Assembly (NCBI GenBank): GCA_020634455.1
Contig: JACKBQ010000002.1
Coordinates: forward strand, 1,488,001-1,552,000
Source: Ardenticatenaceae bacterium
GTDB taxonomy: Bacteria; Chloroflexota; Anaerolineae; Promineifilales; Promineifilaceae
Direction of reading: 5' to 3'
Length of the DNA: 64,000 nt
Shown one piece after another: positions 1-7,771 of the stretch. The position numbers and the translations under genes were made by a program. Each line of letters begins with the position of its first letter. Position 1 is the stretch's first letter. Below the pieces are notes generated by a model. It saw nothing but the letters and a program-made list of their open reading frames with translations, was not told the DNA's origin and made no database searches.

Positions 1-525
1 GATGGCCCTGGTGGCGCATCTCTGAACCCGGCTCCGGCCAACATTGCCCACACCAGCCAAATGCTGGGCGACGATTATCTGTTCTGGCGCGTCAGCGAAG
101 GCGGCGCAATGGAGCCATTCAACTCCGGCATGATTGCCTGGAAGGGCATTTTGGATGAGCAAGCCCGTTGGGATGTGCTGAACTATGTGCAGGCGCTTGG
201 CGCTGGCACGGTCACCCCTGGGCAACACATGGGCGGCGCGACGTTTGATCCGGCGGTAGAAGCACAGAATCAGGCAGACATGTTAGCAACGGCCGTTTCC
301 CAAGCCGTCATCACCCAGGAAGAAGCCGACACCTTCGCCGCCGCCCACACCATTGTGGATGCCCGCATGATGGAGCTACGCCGTCAAGGCAGTGGCGATG
401 GCATGGATGACATGATGGCCGACATCCTCGCCGAACTTGTCGCTGCTGGTTCCCTCACCCAGGCACACGCCGACACCTTCCTCTCCGTCCACGACCGCTT
501 GGGCGCAGCGGGATTGATGCAGTAA
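1..525 (+). CDS. c-type cytochrome, C-terminal part (5' truncated by window edge)
   Basis: The frame is open from base 1, so the gene starts upstream and only about 174 codons are visible. The stretch DGPGGASLNPAPAN, then DYLFWRVSEGG and FNSGMIAWKG, then a WDVLNYVQALG helix, is the typical C-terminal half of a class I cytochrome c domain. The Met of NSGM would be the sixth haem ligand; the CxxCH motif must lie upstream. After the haem domain come about 90 residues with two helical copies of the pattern LTQ-x-ADTF-x-x-HD, of unknown role. The protein probably acts outside the membrane in electron transfer. The next gene is in the same direction, with a hairpin repeat between them. The family is clear; the specific partner is not. 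Confidence 0.8.
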   Translation, partial: DGPGGASLNPAPANIAHTSQMLGDDYLFWRVSEGGAMEPFNSGMIAWKGILDEQARWDVLNYVQALGAGTVTPGQHMGGATFDPAVEAQNQADMLATAVSQAVITQEEADTFAAAHTIVDARMMELRRQGSGDGMDDMMADILAELVAAGSLTQAHADTFLSVHDRLGAAGLMQ

Positions 526-526
526 A

Positions 527-598
527 TAGAGATTGGAGATTAGGAGATTGGAGATTGCGTCATCTCCTAATCTCCTAATCTCCAATCTCCAATCTCCC
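527..598. repeat. GGAGATT-family inverted repeat
   Basis: The left arm is built from GAGATTGGAGATTAGGAGATT units. The right arm is built from the complementary AATCTCC units. The transcript could fold into a long imperfect hairpin. It fills the whole junction between the cytochrome gene and the first FtsX gene and is open in frame with the latter, which creates a false N-terminal extension. Confidence 0.8.
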
Positions 599-1843
599 AT
601 GTATTTATTCGCCGAACTCACCCGACGGCCGTTTCGCACCCTTACCGCCGTTCTCAGCATCGCTATTGGCATTGCCCTGTTTGTTAGCCTGCAAGCGTAT
701 GCCGCTGGCTACCGCGCCGCCGCCCGCGCCCCGCTTTCCGAAGTGGGCGCAGACATCACCGCCCAGCGGCAGGGCGACATCCCCGCAGGGTTCGACGGTA
801 TCGTCTACCCCCACTCCGTCGCCCCCATCCACCCCGACGAAATTGCCCAAATTGCCGCCATTCCCGGCGTCGAAGCCGTTGCCGAAAGCCTCTTTTTCTG
901 GTCATTTGAGGCCGACAGCTTTGTGGCCGGATTGGGCTTTGATCCGTCCGTCGAATTTGGGCCGGGGCGGTTGCAGGTGGGCTTGATAGACGGCCGTTTC
1001 CTCACCCCAACCGACAGCCAAGTCATCCTCGCTGACAGCAGCTACGCCCTGCAAAATGGGCTGGCCGTGGGGGATGGCGTGATGGTAGACGGCCGTTCCT
1101 TCACCATCGTTGGCCTGGTAGACACCGCCCGCGTCGGCCAAATCGCCAACGCCAACCTCTACTTCACCCTGGCCGATGCGCAGGCGATGGCCGCCGTCGC
1201 CCCCAACGTCCTCGCCGTCCACGACATGCGCCCCGACGACGCCAACATGCTCTTCATCAAAGCGGAGCAAACGCAGGCCGAAGCCGTCGTCGCCGCCGCC
1301 GAAGCGATTTTGGGCGAGCAAGCCCTCGTCTCTTCGGCGGAATCGTTTGGCGAACGGCTGGGGGCGCTGTTTGACCTGATTGACCGCTTTGGCGTGCTGG
1401 TTGGGCTGATAGCGTTCCTGTTTGCGGCGGCAATTTTGGTGCGGGCGATTGCCGCTGGCGTGTGGGAACGGCGGCGTGAAATTGGCATGATGCGGGCCGT
1501 CGGCTGGCGGCGGCGGGAAATTGTGCGGCAGTTGTGGGCGGAAATGGCCGTACTCACCCTGCTCGGCGGTCTGGTTGGATTAGCGTTGGCGGGACTGTTT
1601 GCCTTTTTGATGAGCCGCGCTGTGGTCACCGTGCCCGTGCCGTGGGAACTCAGCCCCACGCCCCACTTTTTGCCCGGCGGCGCAAAGGAAATCGCCGTCG
1701 TTGTGCCGCTGGCGGCGCAAATTACCCCCGCGCTGGCATTGACGGCGCTAGGCTTGGCCGTCGTGGCGGCGGCATTGGTTGGGCTGTGGCTGCCGGGGCG
1801 CATTGCCAACATCAAACCAGCGGAAGTGCTGCGATCTGAATAA
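599..1843 (+). CDS. FtsX/MacB-type ABC transporter permease
   Basis: 414-residue membrane subunit of an ABC exporter of the MacB/LolCE type. One N-terminal transmembrane helix (about 13-38) is followed by a roughly 210-residue extracytoplasmic MacB_PCD-like domain. Then come three C-terminal helices (from about 265, 325 and 375) and the usual ending with PAEVLRS. Start chosen at 599 because the frame upstream (from 533) only reads through the GGAGATT repeat. No Shine-Dalgarno is visible. It is followed by the ATPase, a lipoprotein and a second permease, so the four genes probably form one exporter or mechanotransmission complex controlled by the two-component pair that follows. The substrate is unknown. 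Confidence 0.88.
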   Translation: MYLFAELTRRPFRTLTAVLSIAIGIALFVSLQAYAAGYRAAARAPLSEVGADITAQRQGDIPAGFDGIVYPHSVAPIHPDEIAQIAAIPGVEAVAESLFFWSFEADSFVAGLGFDPSVEFGPGRLQVGLIDGRFLTPTDSQVILADSSYALQNGLAVGDGVMVDGRSFTIVGLVDTARVGQIANANLYFTLADAQAMAAVAPNVLAVHDMRPDDANMLFIKAEQTQAEAVVAAAEAILGEQALVSSAESFGERLGALFDLIDRFGVLVGLIAFLFAAAILVRAIAAGVWERRREIGMMRAVGWRRREIVRQLWAEMAVLTLLGGLVGLALAGLFAFLMSRAVVTVPVPWELSPTPHFLPGGAKEIAVVVPLAAQITPALALTALGLAVVAAALVGLWLPGRIANIKPAEVLRSE

Positions 1844-1924
1844 TGAATAATGAATTTTTAATAATGAATTGTGAACTGTGCGCGTCATTCATTATTAACT
1901 ATTCTCAATTCGTTATTCATTATT
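1841..1924. repeat. AATGAATAATGAATT-family inverted repeat, copy 1
   Basis: AT-rich junction made of AATGAATAATGAAT units in the left half and ATTCATTATT units in the right half, so it can form a hairpin. It supplies the stop codon of the upstream permease and ends just before the ATPase start. A second copy lies on the other side of the ATPase gene. Confidence 0.8.
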
Positions 1925-1931
1925 TCAAATT

Positions 1932-2600
1932 ATGAATACATTATTGAGTGCGGAAAAGTTAAGTAAAAATTTTGGGTCGGTAACGGCCGTTGCCAACGTC
2001 ACTCTAACCATCAATTCAGGCGAAATTGTTGCCATCATGGGGCGATCCGGCTCCGGCAAAACCACTACCATGCACCTGCTGGCCGGGCTGGAAACGCCTA
2101 GCGGCGGGCAGGTCGTCTATCAAGGCCAAAACATCGCCGGGCTGGATGAGGACGCGCTGGCCCTGTGGCGGCGCGACAACATCGGCCTCATTTTTCAGGC
2201 ATTCCACCTCATTCCCACCTTGAGCGCATTGGAAAACGTGGCTTTCCCGCTTTATCCGGCAGGCATTCCTGCGGCCGAACGCCGCCAACGCGCCGCCGAA
2301 CGGCTGGCGCAAGTGGGGCTGGCCGACCGCGCCGATCATCGCCCCTCGCGGCTGTCCGGCGGCGAGCAGCAGCGCGTGGCTATCGCCCGCGCCCTCATCA
2401 ACAACCCCGGCCTCATCCTCGCCGATGAGCCGACGGGCAATCTGGACAGCCAGACGGGGCAGGAGATTTTGGCCTTGTTCCAGCGTTTGCGGCAGGAGGC
2501 TGGCGTGTCGTTTGTGATTGTGACGCATGATGACGAGGTGGCGGCGACGGCCGATCGGGTGATTCGGATGAAAGATGGGGAAATAATGAATAGCGAATAA
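1932..2600 (+). CDS. ABC transporter ATP-binding protein (MacB/LolD type)
   Basis: 222-residue nucleotide-binding subunit. Walker A GRSGSGKT at about 37-44, Q-loop in IFQAFHL, signature LSGGEQQR near 137, Walker B LILADEP near 160, and the D-loop/H-loop SFVIVTHD near 200. Length is normal for the LolD/MacB class. It energises the FtsX permeases at 599 and 3088. The last residues (EIMNSE) and the stop codon come from the AATGAATAATGAATT repeat, so the original C-terminus may have been slightly different. No Shine-Dalgarno is visible before the ATG, which lies a few bases after the preceding repeat. Confidence 0.93.
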   Translation: MNTLLSAEKLSKNFGSVTAVANVTLTINSGEIVAIMGRSGSGKTTTMHLLAGLETPSGGQVVYQGQNIAGLDEDALALWRRDNIGLIFQAFHLIPTLSALENVAFPLYPAGIPAAERRQRAAERLAQVGLADRADHRPSRLSGGEQQRVAIARALINNPGLILADEPTGNLDSQTGQEILALFQRLRQEAGVSFVIVTHDDEVAATADRVIRMKDGEIMNSE

Positions 2601-2668
2601 TGAATTGAGAATTGTGAATGAGGCGCTGCACCACTTCATAATTCATTGTTATCAATTCATTATTCATT
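2578..2668. repeat. AATGAATAATGAATT-family inverted repeat, copy 2
   Basis: Same unit composition as the copy before the ATPase gene. The left arm has AATAATGAATAGCGAATAAT and the right arm has ATTCATTATTCATTATT. It overlaps the end of the ATPase coding sequence and precedes the lipoprotein ribosome binding site. Confidence 0.8.
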
Positions 2669-2683
2669 ATTTTGGAGGGTCAC

Positions 2684-3091
2684 ATGAAAAAATTGCTTTG
2701 GATGGTTGGGTTTTCATTGATTTTATTGGCAGCGTGTGGCGGTGGTGCTGATGTGCCAACGACGGTGGAAATTATTCATCTGAACCACGCGCCGATTTTG
2801 CCGACGGTGGCGGCGGTGGAAGCGCTTTTGGCCGAGTATGGCGACCGCGTGACATGGCAAACGTATGATTTTGACACGGATGAGGGGCAGGCATTTGCCG
2901 AAGATCATGGCCTGTTTGACCACACGCCGATTGCGGTTTTTATTGACGGGGAGATGGAAGTGGAAGTGAACGGCCGTCTTGTCACATTCTTCAGCTTTCC
3001 GCAAGGCGAAGGCGTGGGTGGTATGGTCGCCGAAGGCGGTTGGTCGCTGGCTGATTTGCGGGCGGCGCTGGATCAGGCAACGGCCGAATGA
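2684..3091 (+). CDS. lipoprotein with thioredoxin-like fold lacking CxxC
   Basis: 135 residues. A short signal peptide ends in a lipobox LAAC, so Cys-18 or so would be lipidated. The rest has the alternation of a thioredoxin fold: VEIIHLN strand, long helix, VTWQTYDFD strand, then DHTPIAVFIDGE with the cis-Pro-like TP. There is no CxxC, so a redox function is unlikely; a binding or accessory role for the ABC exporter is more plausible. The ATG at 2684 is preferred over an upstream TTG because GGAGG at 2674-2678 is well placed. The stop overlaps the next gene's start by ATGA, showing translational coupling to the second permease. Confidence 0.75.
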   Translation: MKKLLWMVGFSLILLAACGGGADVPTTVEIIHLNHAPILPTVAAVEALLAEYGDRVTWQTYDFDTDEGQAFAEDHGLFDHTPIAVFIDGEMEVEVNGRLVTFFSFPQGEGVGGMVAEGGWSLADLRAALDQATAE

Positions 3092-4305
3092 GTGGCTATT
3101 TGCTGGCGGAGCTGCGCCATCGGCTGGGGCGGGCACTGGGCGGGCTGGTTGGCGTGGCCTTGGGTGTGGCGCTGTACGTGGGCTTAACGGCCGTTGCCGA
3201 TGGCTTTGCCGAAGCTGCCAAACAACCGTTAGCCGGAATCGGTGCGGACATTTTGCTTAGCCGACCAGCGGGGGAGAGCAATGCCACCGCGCAAACCTCG
3301 CGCGGTGTGCGCCAGCCCTTTGGTCTTGCGCCACTGACGCTGGGCGATGCGGCCGATTTGGGCGCGATAGATGGCGTGGGCGGCGTCAGCGGCGGTTTGC
3401 TGCTGTGGGATTTTGGCGCGAGCAGCTACCAGACGTTGCTAGGGATTGAAGCGGAAACAGGTGTGGGGCCGGCAAGGGCGAGTGAGTGGGTGGTGAACGG
3501 CCGTTTCTTCCAATCCGATGAGCGCAACGTGGTCGTCGTAGACCGCCACTTCGCCGCCTTTTTTGGCCTGCAACCCGGCATGACCCACGCGATTGGCGAC
3601 CAAACCTTCACCGTTATCGGTGTGGTGGAGGTTCCTGGAGGTAATCAGGCCGCGGCGGCCAACTTCTATCTCCCTCTCGCCGATGCCCAGGCGTTGGCCG
3701 GACTGCCTGCCGACCGCATCAACCAAATCTACCTGCGCGTGACCGAAGCCAGCGACGTGGAAGCCGTCGTCGCTGCCAGTGAAGCGCGGCTAGGCGACAT
3801 TTCGGCGTTGACGGAGCAGAGCATTGTGCAGGTGATGGGCGGTGTGGCGCAAATCTCCGACCGCTTTGCCGGGGTGACAGCGTTGGCCGCGCTCCTGGGC
3901 GGCCTCATCCTGACGGGCGCGGCGTTGAGCGCCAATATCAATTTGCGTACCGTTGAGATTGGCGTGATGAAGGCAACGGGCTGGCAGGAGCGGGACGTGG
4001 TGCGCCTGTTTGTGGCTGAGGGTTTGGCGCTCAGTTTGCTGGGCGCGGCGTTGGGGATTTTGCTGGGCTGGCTGGCAACGTTGATTTTGTCCCAAATTCC
4101 GGTAGATTTGGCTTTGCTGGCGGGCACCACACCCAATTTGGGCAGCGAGCCAGAAATTGCGGCTTACACGTTACCTGCACGATTGTCATGGAATTCGGTG
4201 GGGGTCGCAACGGCCGTTGCGTTCATCGGCGGCAGTTTAACCAGCTATCTATTTGCCCGCCGCGCGGCCCACTTGAAACCCGCAGACGCACTGCGAAACC
4301 AGTAA
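3088..4305 (+). CDS. FtsX/MacB-type ABC transporter permease, second subunit
   Basis: 405 residues with the same architecture as the permease at 599. An N-terminal helix (LVGVALGVALYVGLTAVADG) is followed by an extracytoplasmic domain and three C-terminal helices, and it ends in LKPADALRNQ. It also contains the EIGVMKATGWQERDVVRLF cytoplasmic segment that in this family contacts the ATPase. Translation is coupled to the lipoprotein by a 4-base ATGA overlap. Two non-identical permeases plus one ATPase suggest a heterodimeric exporter, as in LolCDE. Substrate unknown. Confidence 0.88.
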   Translation: MSGYLLAELRHRLGRALGGLVGVALGVALYVGLTAVADGFAEAAKQPLAGIGADILLSRPAGESNATAQTSRGVRQPFGLAPLTLGDAADLGAIDGVGGVSGGLLLWDFGASSYQTLLGIEAETGVGPARASEWVVNGRFFQSDERNVVVVDRHFAAFFGLQPGMTHAIGDQTFTVIGVVEVPGGNQAAAANFYLPLADAQALAGLPADRINQIYLRVTEASDVEAVVAASEARLGDISALTEQSIVQVMGGVAQISDRFAGVTALAALLGGLILTGAALSANINLRTVEIGVMKATGWQERDVVRLFVAEGLALSLLGAALGILLGWLATLILSQIPVDLALLAGTTPNLGSEPEIAAYTLPARLSWNSVGVATAVAFIGGSLTSYLFARRAAHLKPADALRNQ

Positions 4306-4341
4306 ACCATTTACAAATTACGAATTACCGGTTACGAAAAC

Positions 4342-5025
4342 ATGTCTTCCAAAATTTTGATTATTGACGACGAGCAGAGCATTCTCAATCTGGTAACGGC
4401 GTATTTGAAGCCTGAGGGGTACGAGGTGATGACGGCGGGAAACGGCCGTACTGGCCTCAACCTTGCCCGCACCTTCCAACCCGACCTGATTGTGCTGGAC
4501 ATCATGCTGCCCGGCATGGACGGGCTGGAAATGCTGGCCAATTTGCGCCGCGAGTCAGATGTGTACGTCATCATGCTCACCGCCAAAACCGACGAAACCG
4601 ACAAAATTGTGGGGCTGTCGGTGGGGGCAGATGATTATCTCACCAAGCCATTTAGCCCGCGCGAACTGGTGGCACGCATCAAAGCTGCCCTGCGCCGCCT
4701 GAACGCCGGGAGCAGCCAGCCAGAAACCCAGACCCTGCAATTTACTCACCTCAAAATTGACCCCGCCGCCCGCCGGGTTTGGGCCGACGACCAGGAAATC
4801 GAGCTAACCGCGACTGAATTTGACCTGCTGCAAACGCTAGCCGAACATCGCGGCCTGGTTCTCAGCCGAGACCAGTTGCTGGAAAAAGTGTGGGGGCAAA
4901 ACTTTTTTGGCGAAATGCGGGTGGTGGATGTGCATTTGGGGCAGGTGCGTCGCAAGCTGGGCGAGCATCACGGCATTGTGACGGTGCGCGGCATTGGCTA
5001 CCGTTTTGAGCAGGAGCGTGTCTGA
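4342..5025 (+). CDS. OmpR/PhoB-family response regulator
   Basis: 227 residues. The receiver domain has the acidic pair DDE at 9-11, phospho-acceptor Asp-53 in LDIMLPGMDG, Thr in MLTAK and Lys in TKPFSP. The C-terminal winged helix (about 130-225) has the pattern ELTATEFDLLQTL and VRGIGYRFE. It is immediately followed by a sensor kinase gene, and it sits behind the FtsX exporter, which it probably controls. This is a typical BceRS-like or CpxR-like arrangement by position. Confidence 0.95.
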   Translation: MSSKILIIDDEQSILNLVTAYLKPEGYEVMTAGNGRTGLNLARTFQPDLIVLDIMLPGMDGLEMLANLRRESDVYVIMLTAKTDETDKIVGLSVGADDYLTKPFSPRELVARIKAALRRLNAGSSQPETQTLQFTHLKIDPAARRVWADDQEIELTATEFDLLQTLAEHRGLVLSRDQLLEKVWGQNFFGEMRVVDVHLGQVRRKLGEHHGIVTVRGIGYRFEQERV

Positions 5026-5026
5026 G

Positions 5027-6190
5027 ATGATGGTCTATTTTCGACGGCGATTGCGCTGGAAACTATTTTTCTCTTATTTGAGTGTGGTGGTCATTGGCGC
5101 TGTTGTGTTGGTGATTGCTATGGAAGTGGCTGTGCCGCGTGCTTTCCAGAGTCACATTACCAATATGGAAATGGAATTTACCATGCAGGATGGCCACATC
5201 ATGGGCGCAGCAGGCACTGGCTCTGGGCATATGGCAGATGATTTGCTGGCGAATTTAAGCGAGGCCGTGACAGAAGCCACAATTATTGCCTTGACGGCCG
5301 CTGCTATCATTGCCATTGGCGTGAGCGCGCTGATTGCGCGGCGGGTGGTCACCCCGGTACGGGCAATGATGGCCGCTAGTCAAGAGATTGCTCAGGGAAA
5401 TTACGGCCGTCGCGTCCCCCAGCCAGCCCATCGCCCCCCGGAAGAGCTGGATGAGATGGGGCAGCTGGCCTACAGCTTCAACCAGATGGCGGTGCAACTG
5501 GAAGAATCAGACGCTTTGCGCCGCCAGCTCATTGGCGACGTTTCCCACGAACTGCTCACGCCGCTGACCGTCATCAAAGGTTCAATGGAAGGGCTGATGG
5601 ATGGCGTGTTGCCGCCAGAGCCAGAGACGTTCCAGCAGGTGTATCACGAAGCGGCACGACTCCAGCGACTGGCCGCCGACTTGCAGGAACTCAGCCGCGT
5701 GGAGGCTGGTGCCTACGACTTGCGGCTTCAGCCAACAGACATGAGCGCGTTGGTCAACCAGGTTGCCAGTCGACTGCGCCACCAGTTTAACGACAAGGAT
5801 GTGGTTTTGAGCGTTCGATTGCCTTCCGGTTTGGTGATGGCTGAGGTAGATGCCGACCGACTGACACAGGCGCTGATTAATTTGATGGGCAATGCGCTGC
5901 AATACACGCCATCTGGCGGGCAGGTAGACGTGACGCTACAGCGGGAAAAAACGCAGGTGACCGTCACGGTGGCGGATACGGGCGTGGGCATTGACGCCGA
6001 GCATTTGCCGCACTTGTTTACGCGCTTTTACCGGGTGGACAAGTCGCGGGCGCGGGCCAGTGGCGGCAGTGGGGTTGGTTTGACCATTGCTCGGCTGTTG
6101 GTGGAGGCGCATAACGGCCGTATCTGGGCCGAAAGCGCCGGTTTAGGGCAAGGCAGCCGATTCATCTTCTCGATTCCGCTCACGCAATGA
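5027..6190 (+). CDS. HAMP-domain sensor histidine kinase
   Basis: About 387 residues. Two transmembrane helices (about 15-40 and 80-105) flank a short extracytoplasmic loop of about 45 residues rich in Met and His (MEMEFTMQDGHIMG, GSGHM), which could sense metal. A HAMP domain follows, then HisKA with phospho-His near residue 174 (GDVSHELLTPL), and HATPase with N-box NLMGNALQY, DTGVGID and GGSGVGL. ATG codons at 5027 and 5030 are favoured because the frame upstream only overlaps the end of the regulator gene; GGAG lies about 12 bases upstream. Partner of the regulator at 4342. Confidence 0.93.
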   Translation: MMVYFRRRLRWKLFFSYLSVVVIGAVVLVIAMEVAVPRAFQSHITNMEMEFTMQDGHIMGAAGTGSGHMADDLLANLSEAVTEATIIALTAAAIIAIGVSALIARRVVTPVRAMMAASQEIAQGNYGRRVPQPAHRPPEELDEMGQLAYSFNQMAVQLEESDALRRQLIGDVSHELLTPLTVIKGSMEGLMDGVLPPEPETFQQVYHEAARLQRLAADLQELSRVEAGAYDLRLQPTDMSALVNQVASRLRHQFNDKDVVLSVRLPSGLVMAEVDADRLTQALINLMGNALQYTPSGGQVDVTLQREKTQVTVTVADTGVGIDAEHLPHLFTRFYRVDKSRARASGGSGVGLTIARLLVEAHNGRIWAESAGLGQGSRFIFSIPLTQ

Positions 6191-6202
6191 AGGAGAATTT
6201 TC

Positions 6203-6952
6203 GTGTCACCAGAAATTATTATTCCAGATTCAGTTATTCAAAAATTGAAGACGGCCCGGCACGTAACGGTACTTACCGGGGCTGGCATTTCCGCCGAGAG
6301 CGGCGTGCCTACCTTTCGTGAGGCGCAAACGGGACTGTGGGCCAAATATGATCCGCAAGAGTTGGCAACGCCCCAGGCGTTCAGGCGCAACCCGAAACTG
6401 GTGTGGGATTGGTACTCTTGGCGGCGAGAACTGGTGCGCCAGGCAAAGCCAAATCCCGGCCATTTTGCGCTGGCAAAACTGGCAAATCTGGTGCCAAAGC
6501 TCACGCTCATTACCCAAAATGTGGATGGACTGCACCAGCAAGCGGGTAGTAAAAATGTGATTTGTCTGCACGGTAACATCACGGAAACGAAGTGCTACAC
6601 GAATAGTCATTTTGTTGAGAGCTGGCCAGATGGTGAGGATGTGCCGCCGAAATGCCCGATGTGTGGCAGTTTGCTACGGCCGAATGTGGTTTGGTTTGGC
6701 GAAAATTTACCGGGGGATGCGTTAAGTACGGCCGTACAGGCCAGCCAAACCTGCGACATTTTCTTTTCAATTGGCACATCGGGGCTGGTACATCCTGCCG
6801 CCCTGCTGCCAATGTATGCCATCGAAAACGGGGCGCTGCTAGTGGAACTAAATCCGCAGCCCACGCAGCTAACCCACTATGCCCACGAACTGCTCACAGG
6901 GGCGGCGGGCGAACTGCTGCCACTGCTTGTGGAAAGAGCATTTGATTCATAA
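6203..6952 (+). CDS. cobB: NAD-dependent protein deacylase, Sir2 family
   Basis: 249 residues, normal for bacterial sirtuins. Motifs: GAGISAESGVPTFR for NAD binding, TQNVDGLHQ, catalytic His in CLHGNI, and the zinc segment ending PPKCPMCGSLLRPNVVWFGE. Tyr and Arg in WYSWRREL are spaced as in SIRT5 and E. coli CobB, which suggests activity on succinyl as well as acetyl lysine. The first zinc pair shows only one Cys (TKCYTNS) where two are usual. The GTG start is supported by AAGGAG at about 6188-6193. It follows the histidine kinase by 12 bases and is probably co-transcribed. Confidence 0.93.
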   Translation: MSPEIIIPDSVIQKLKTARHVTVLTGAGISAESGVPTFREAQTGLWAKYDPQELATPQAFRRNPKLVWDWYSWRRELVRQAKPNPGHFALAKLANLVPKLTLITQNVDGLHQQAGSKNVICLHGNITETKCYTNSHFVESWPDGEDVPPKCPMCGSLLRPNVVWFGENLPGDALSTAVQASQTCDIFFSIGTSGLVHPAALLPMYAIENGALLVELNPQPTQLTHYAHELLTGAAGELLPLLVERAFDS

Positions 6953-6962
6953 GCGGCATTGC

Positions 6963-6991
6963 TTTACATAAGCCATTTTGTGGTTTATACT
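6963..6991 (+). promoter_or_regulatory. promoter of the sortase gene, leaderless
   Basis: -35 TTTACA at 6963-6968 and -10 TATACT at 6986-6991 are separated by 17 bases. Only 8 bases lie between the -10 box and the ATG at 7000, so transcription should start at or next to the start codon. Confidence 0.7.
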
Positions 6992-6999
6992 GATGCCGT

Positions 7000-7746
7000 A
7001 TGGCGCAGCGAGAGTCTGAAGAAAAGATTGTTCCGCTTGGCATTGTGTTCATCACAATTGGCTTAATTGTGGTTTTGACTGCGGCTTCTTTTTGGCTGTT
7101 TCGAGCGCCTGCGGTGCAAACGGCCGTTGCCAATACCCCCCTGCCCATCATCACCGTCGTCATCACCCCAGTGCCTGGGGCCACCGCCACCCCAACTGCT
7201 GAAACTGCCGAAACCAGCACGGAAATCAGCGTGCCAGAGGGGTTTGTCGCGTTGGATGATGCCCCAACTGGCAACCTGGGGGCACAACCACGCCGTATTG
7301 TGATACCGAGTATTGAAGTGGATGCCGAGGTTATTGGGGTGGGCTTAACGGCCGTACAAAGTGGCGGCCAAACTGTTTATCAATGGCAAGTGCCGGCCGC
7401 CTATGAAGCAGGTTGGCACAACACCAGCGCGCTGCTAGGCCAACCAGGTAACACCGTTTTAAACGGTCACCATAACATTTTTGGCGAAGTTTTTGGCCAC
7501 CTGGTAGATTTGAATGTGGGTGATCAGATTGTGGTGTATGATGCCAGTACATCACACAGTTACACGGTCGCGGAGGTGCAAATTCTGCCAGAGCGAGACC
7601 AACCGTTGGCGGTGCGCCTGGAAAATGCAAAATGGATTGAGCCAACCAGCGACGAACGGCTAACGTTGGTAACTTGTTGGCCCCACGACGACAATTCACA
7701 CCGGCTCATTGTGGTGGCTTATCCCACCAGTTCAACATCAAATTAA
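7000..7746 (+). CDS. sortase (class D/E-like)
   Basis: 248-residue transpeptidase. One N-terminal transmembrane helix (about 12-35) is followed by a Thr/Pro-rich linker and the sortase beta-barrel, which starts at PRRIVIPSIEVDAEVIGVG. Catalytic His is in LNGHHNIFGE, Cys in LTLVTCWP and Arg in SHRLIVVA. It would cleave a C-terminal sorting signal and attach the protein to the cell surface. The next gene encodes a protein ending in LPESG, a hydrophobic helix and KRR, a likely dedicated substrate. The sequence gives no clear class assignment. Confidence 0.92.
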   Translation: MAQRESEEKIVPLGIVFITIGLIVVLTAASFWLFRAPAVQTAVANTPLPIITVVITPVPGATATPTAETAETSTEISVPEGFVALDDAPTGNLGAQPRRIVIPSIEVDAEVIGVGLTAVQSGGQTVYQWQVPAAYEAGWHNTSALLGQPGNTVLNGHHNIFGEVFGHLVDLNVGDQIVVYDASTSHSYTVAEVQILPERDQPLAVRLENAKWIEPTSDERLTLVTCWPHDDNSHRLIVVAYPTSSTSN

Positions 7747-7771
7747 CTTGTTGTGTAATTTTAGGAGGTTT

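Noticed and set aside
533..598. N-terminal extension of the first FtsX permease
   Set aside because: The 22 extra codons are a translation of the GGAGATT hairpin; the helix that opens the family begins after ATG 599.
2684..3091. NosL-like copper protein, which would point to a nos cluster
   Set aside because: The Cys/Met pattern of NosL is absent, and there is no nosZ, nosD or nosF in the visible part.
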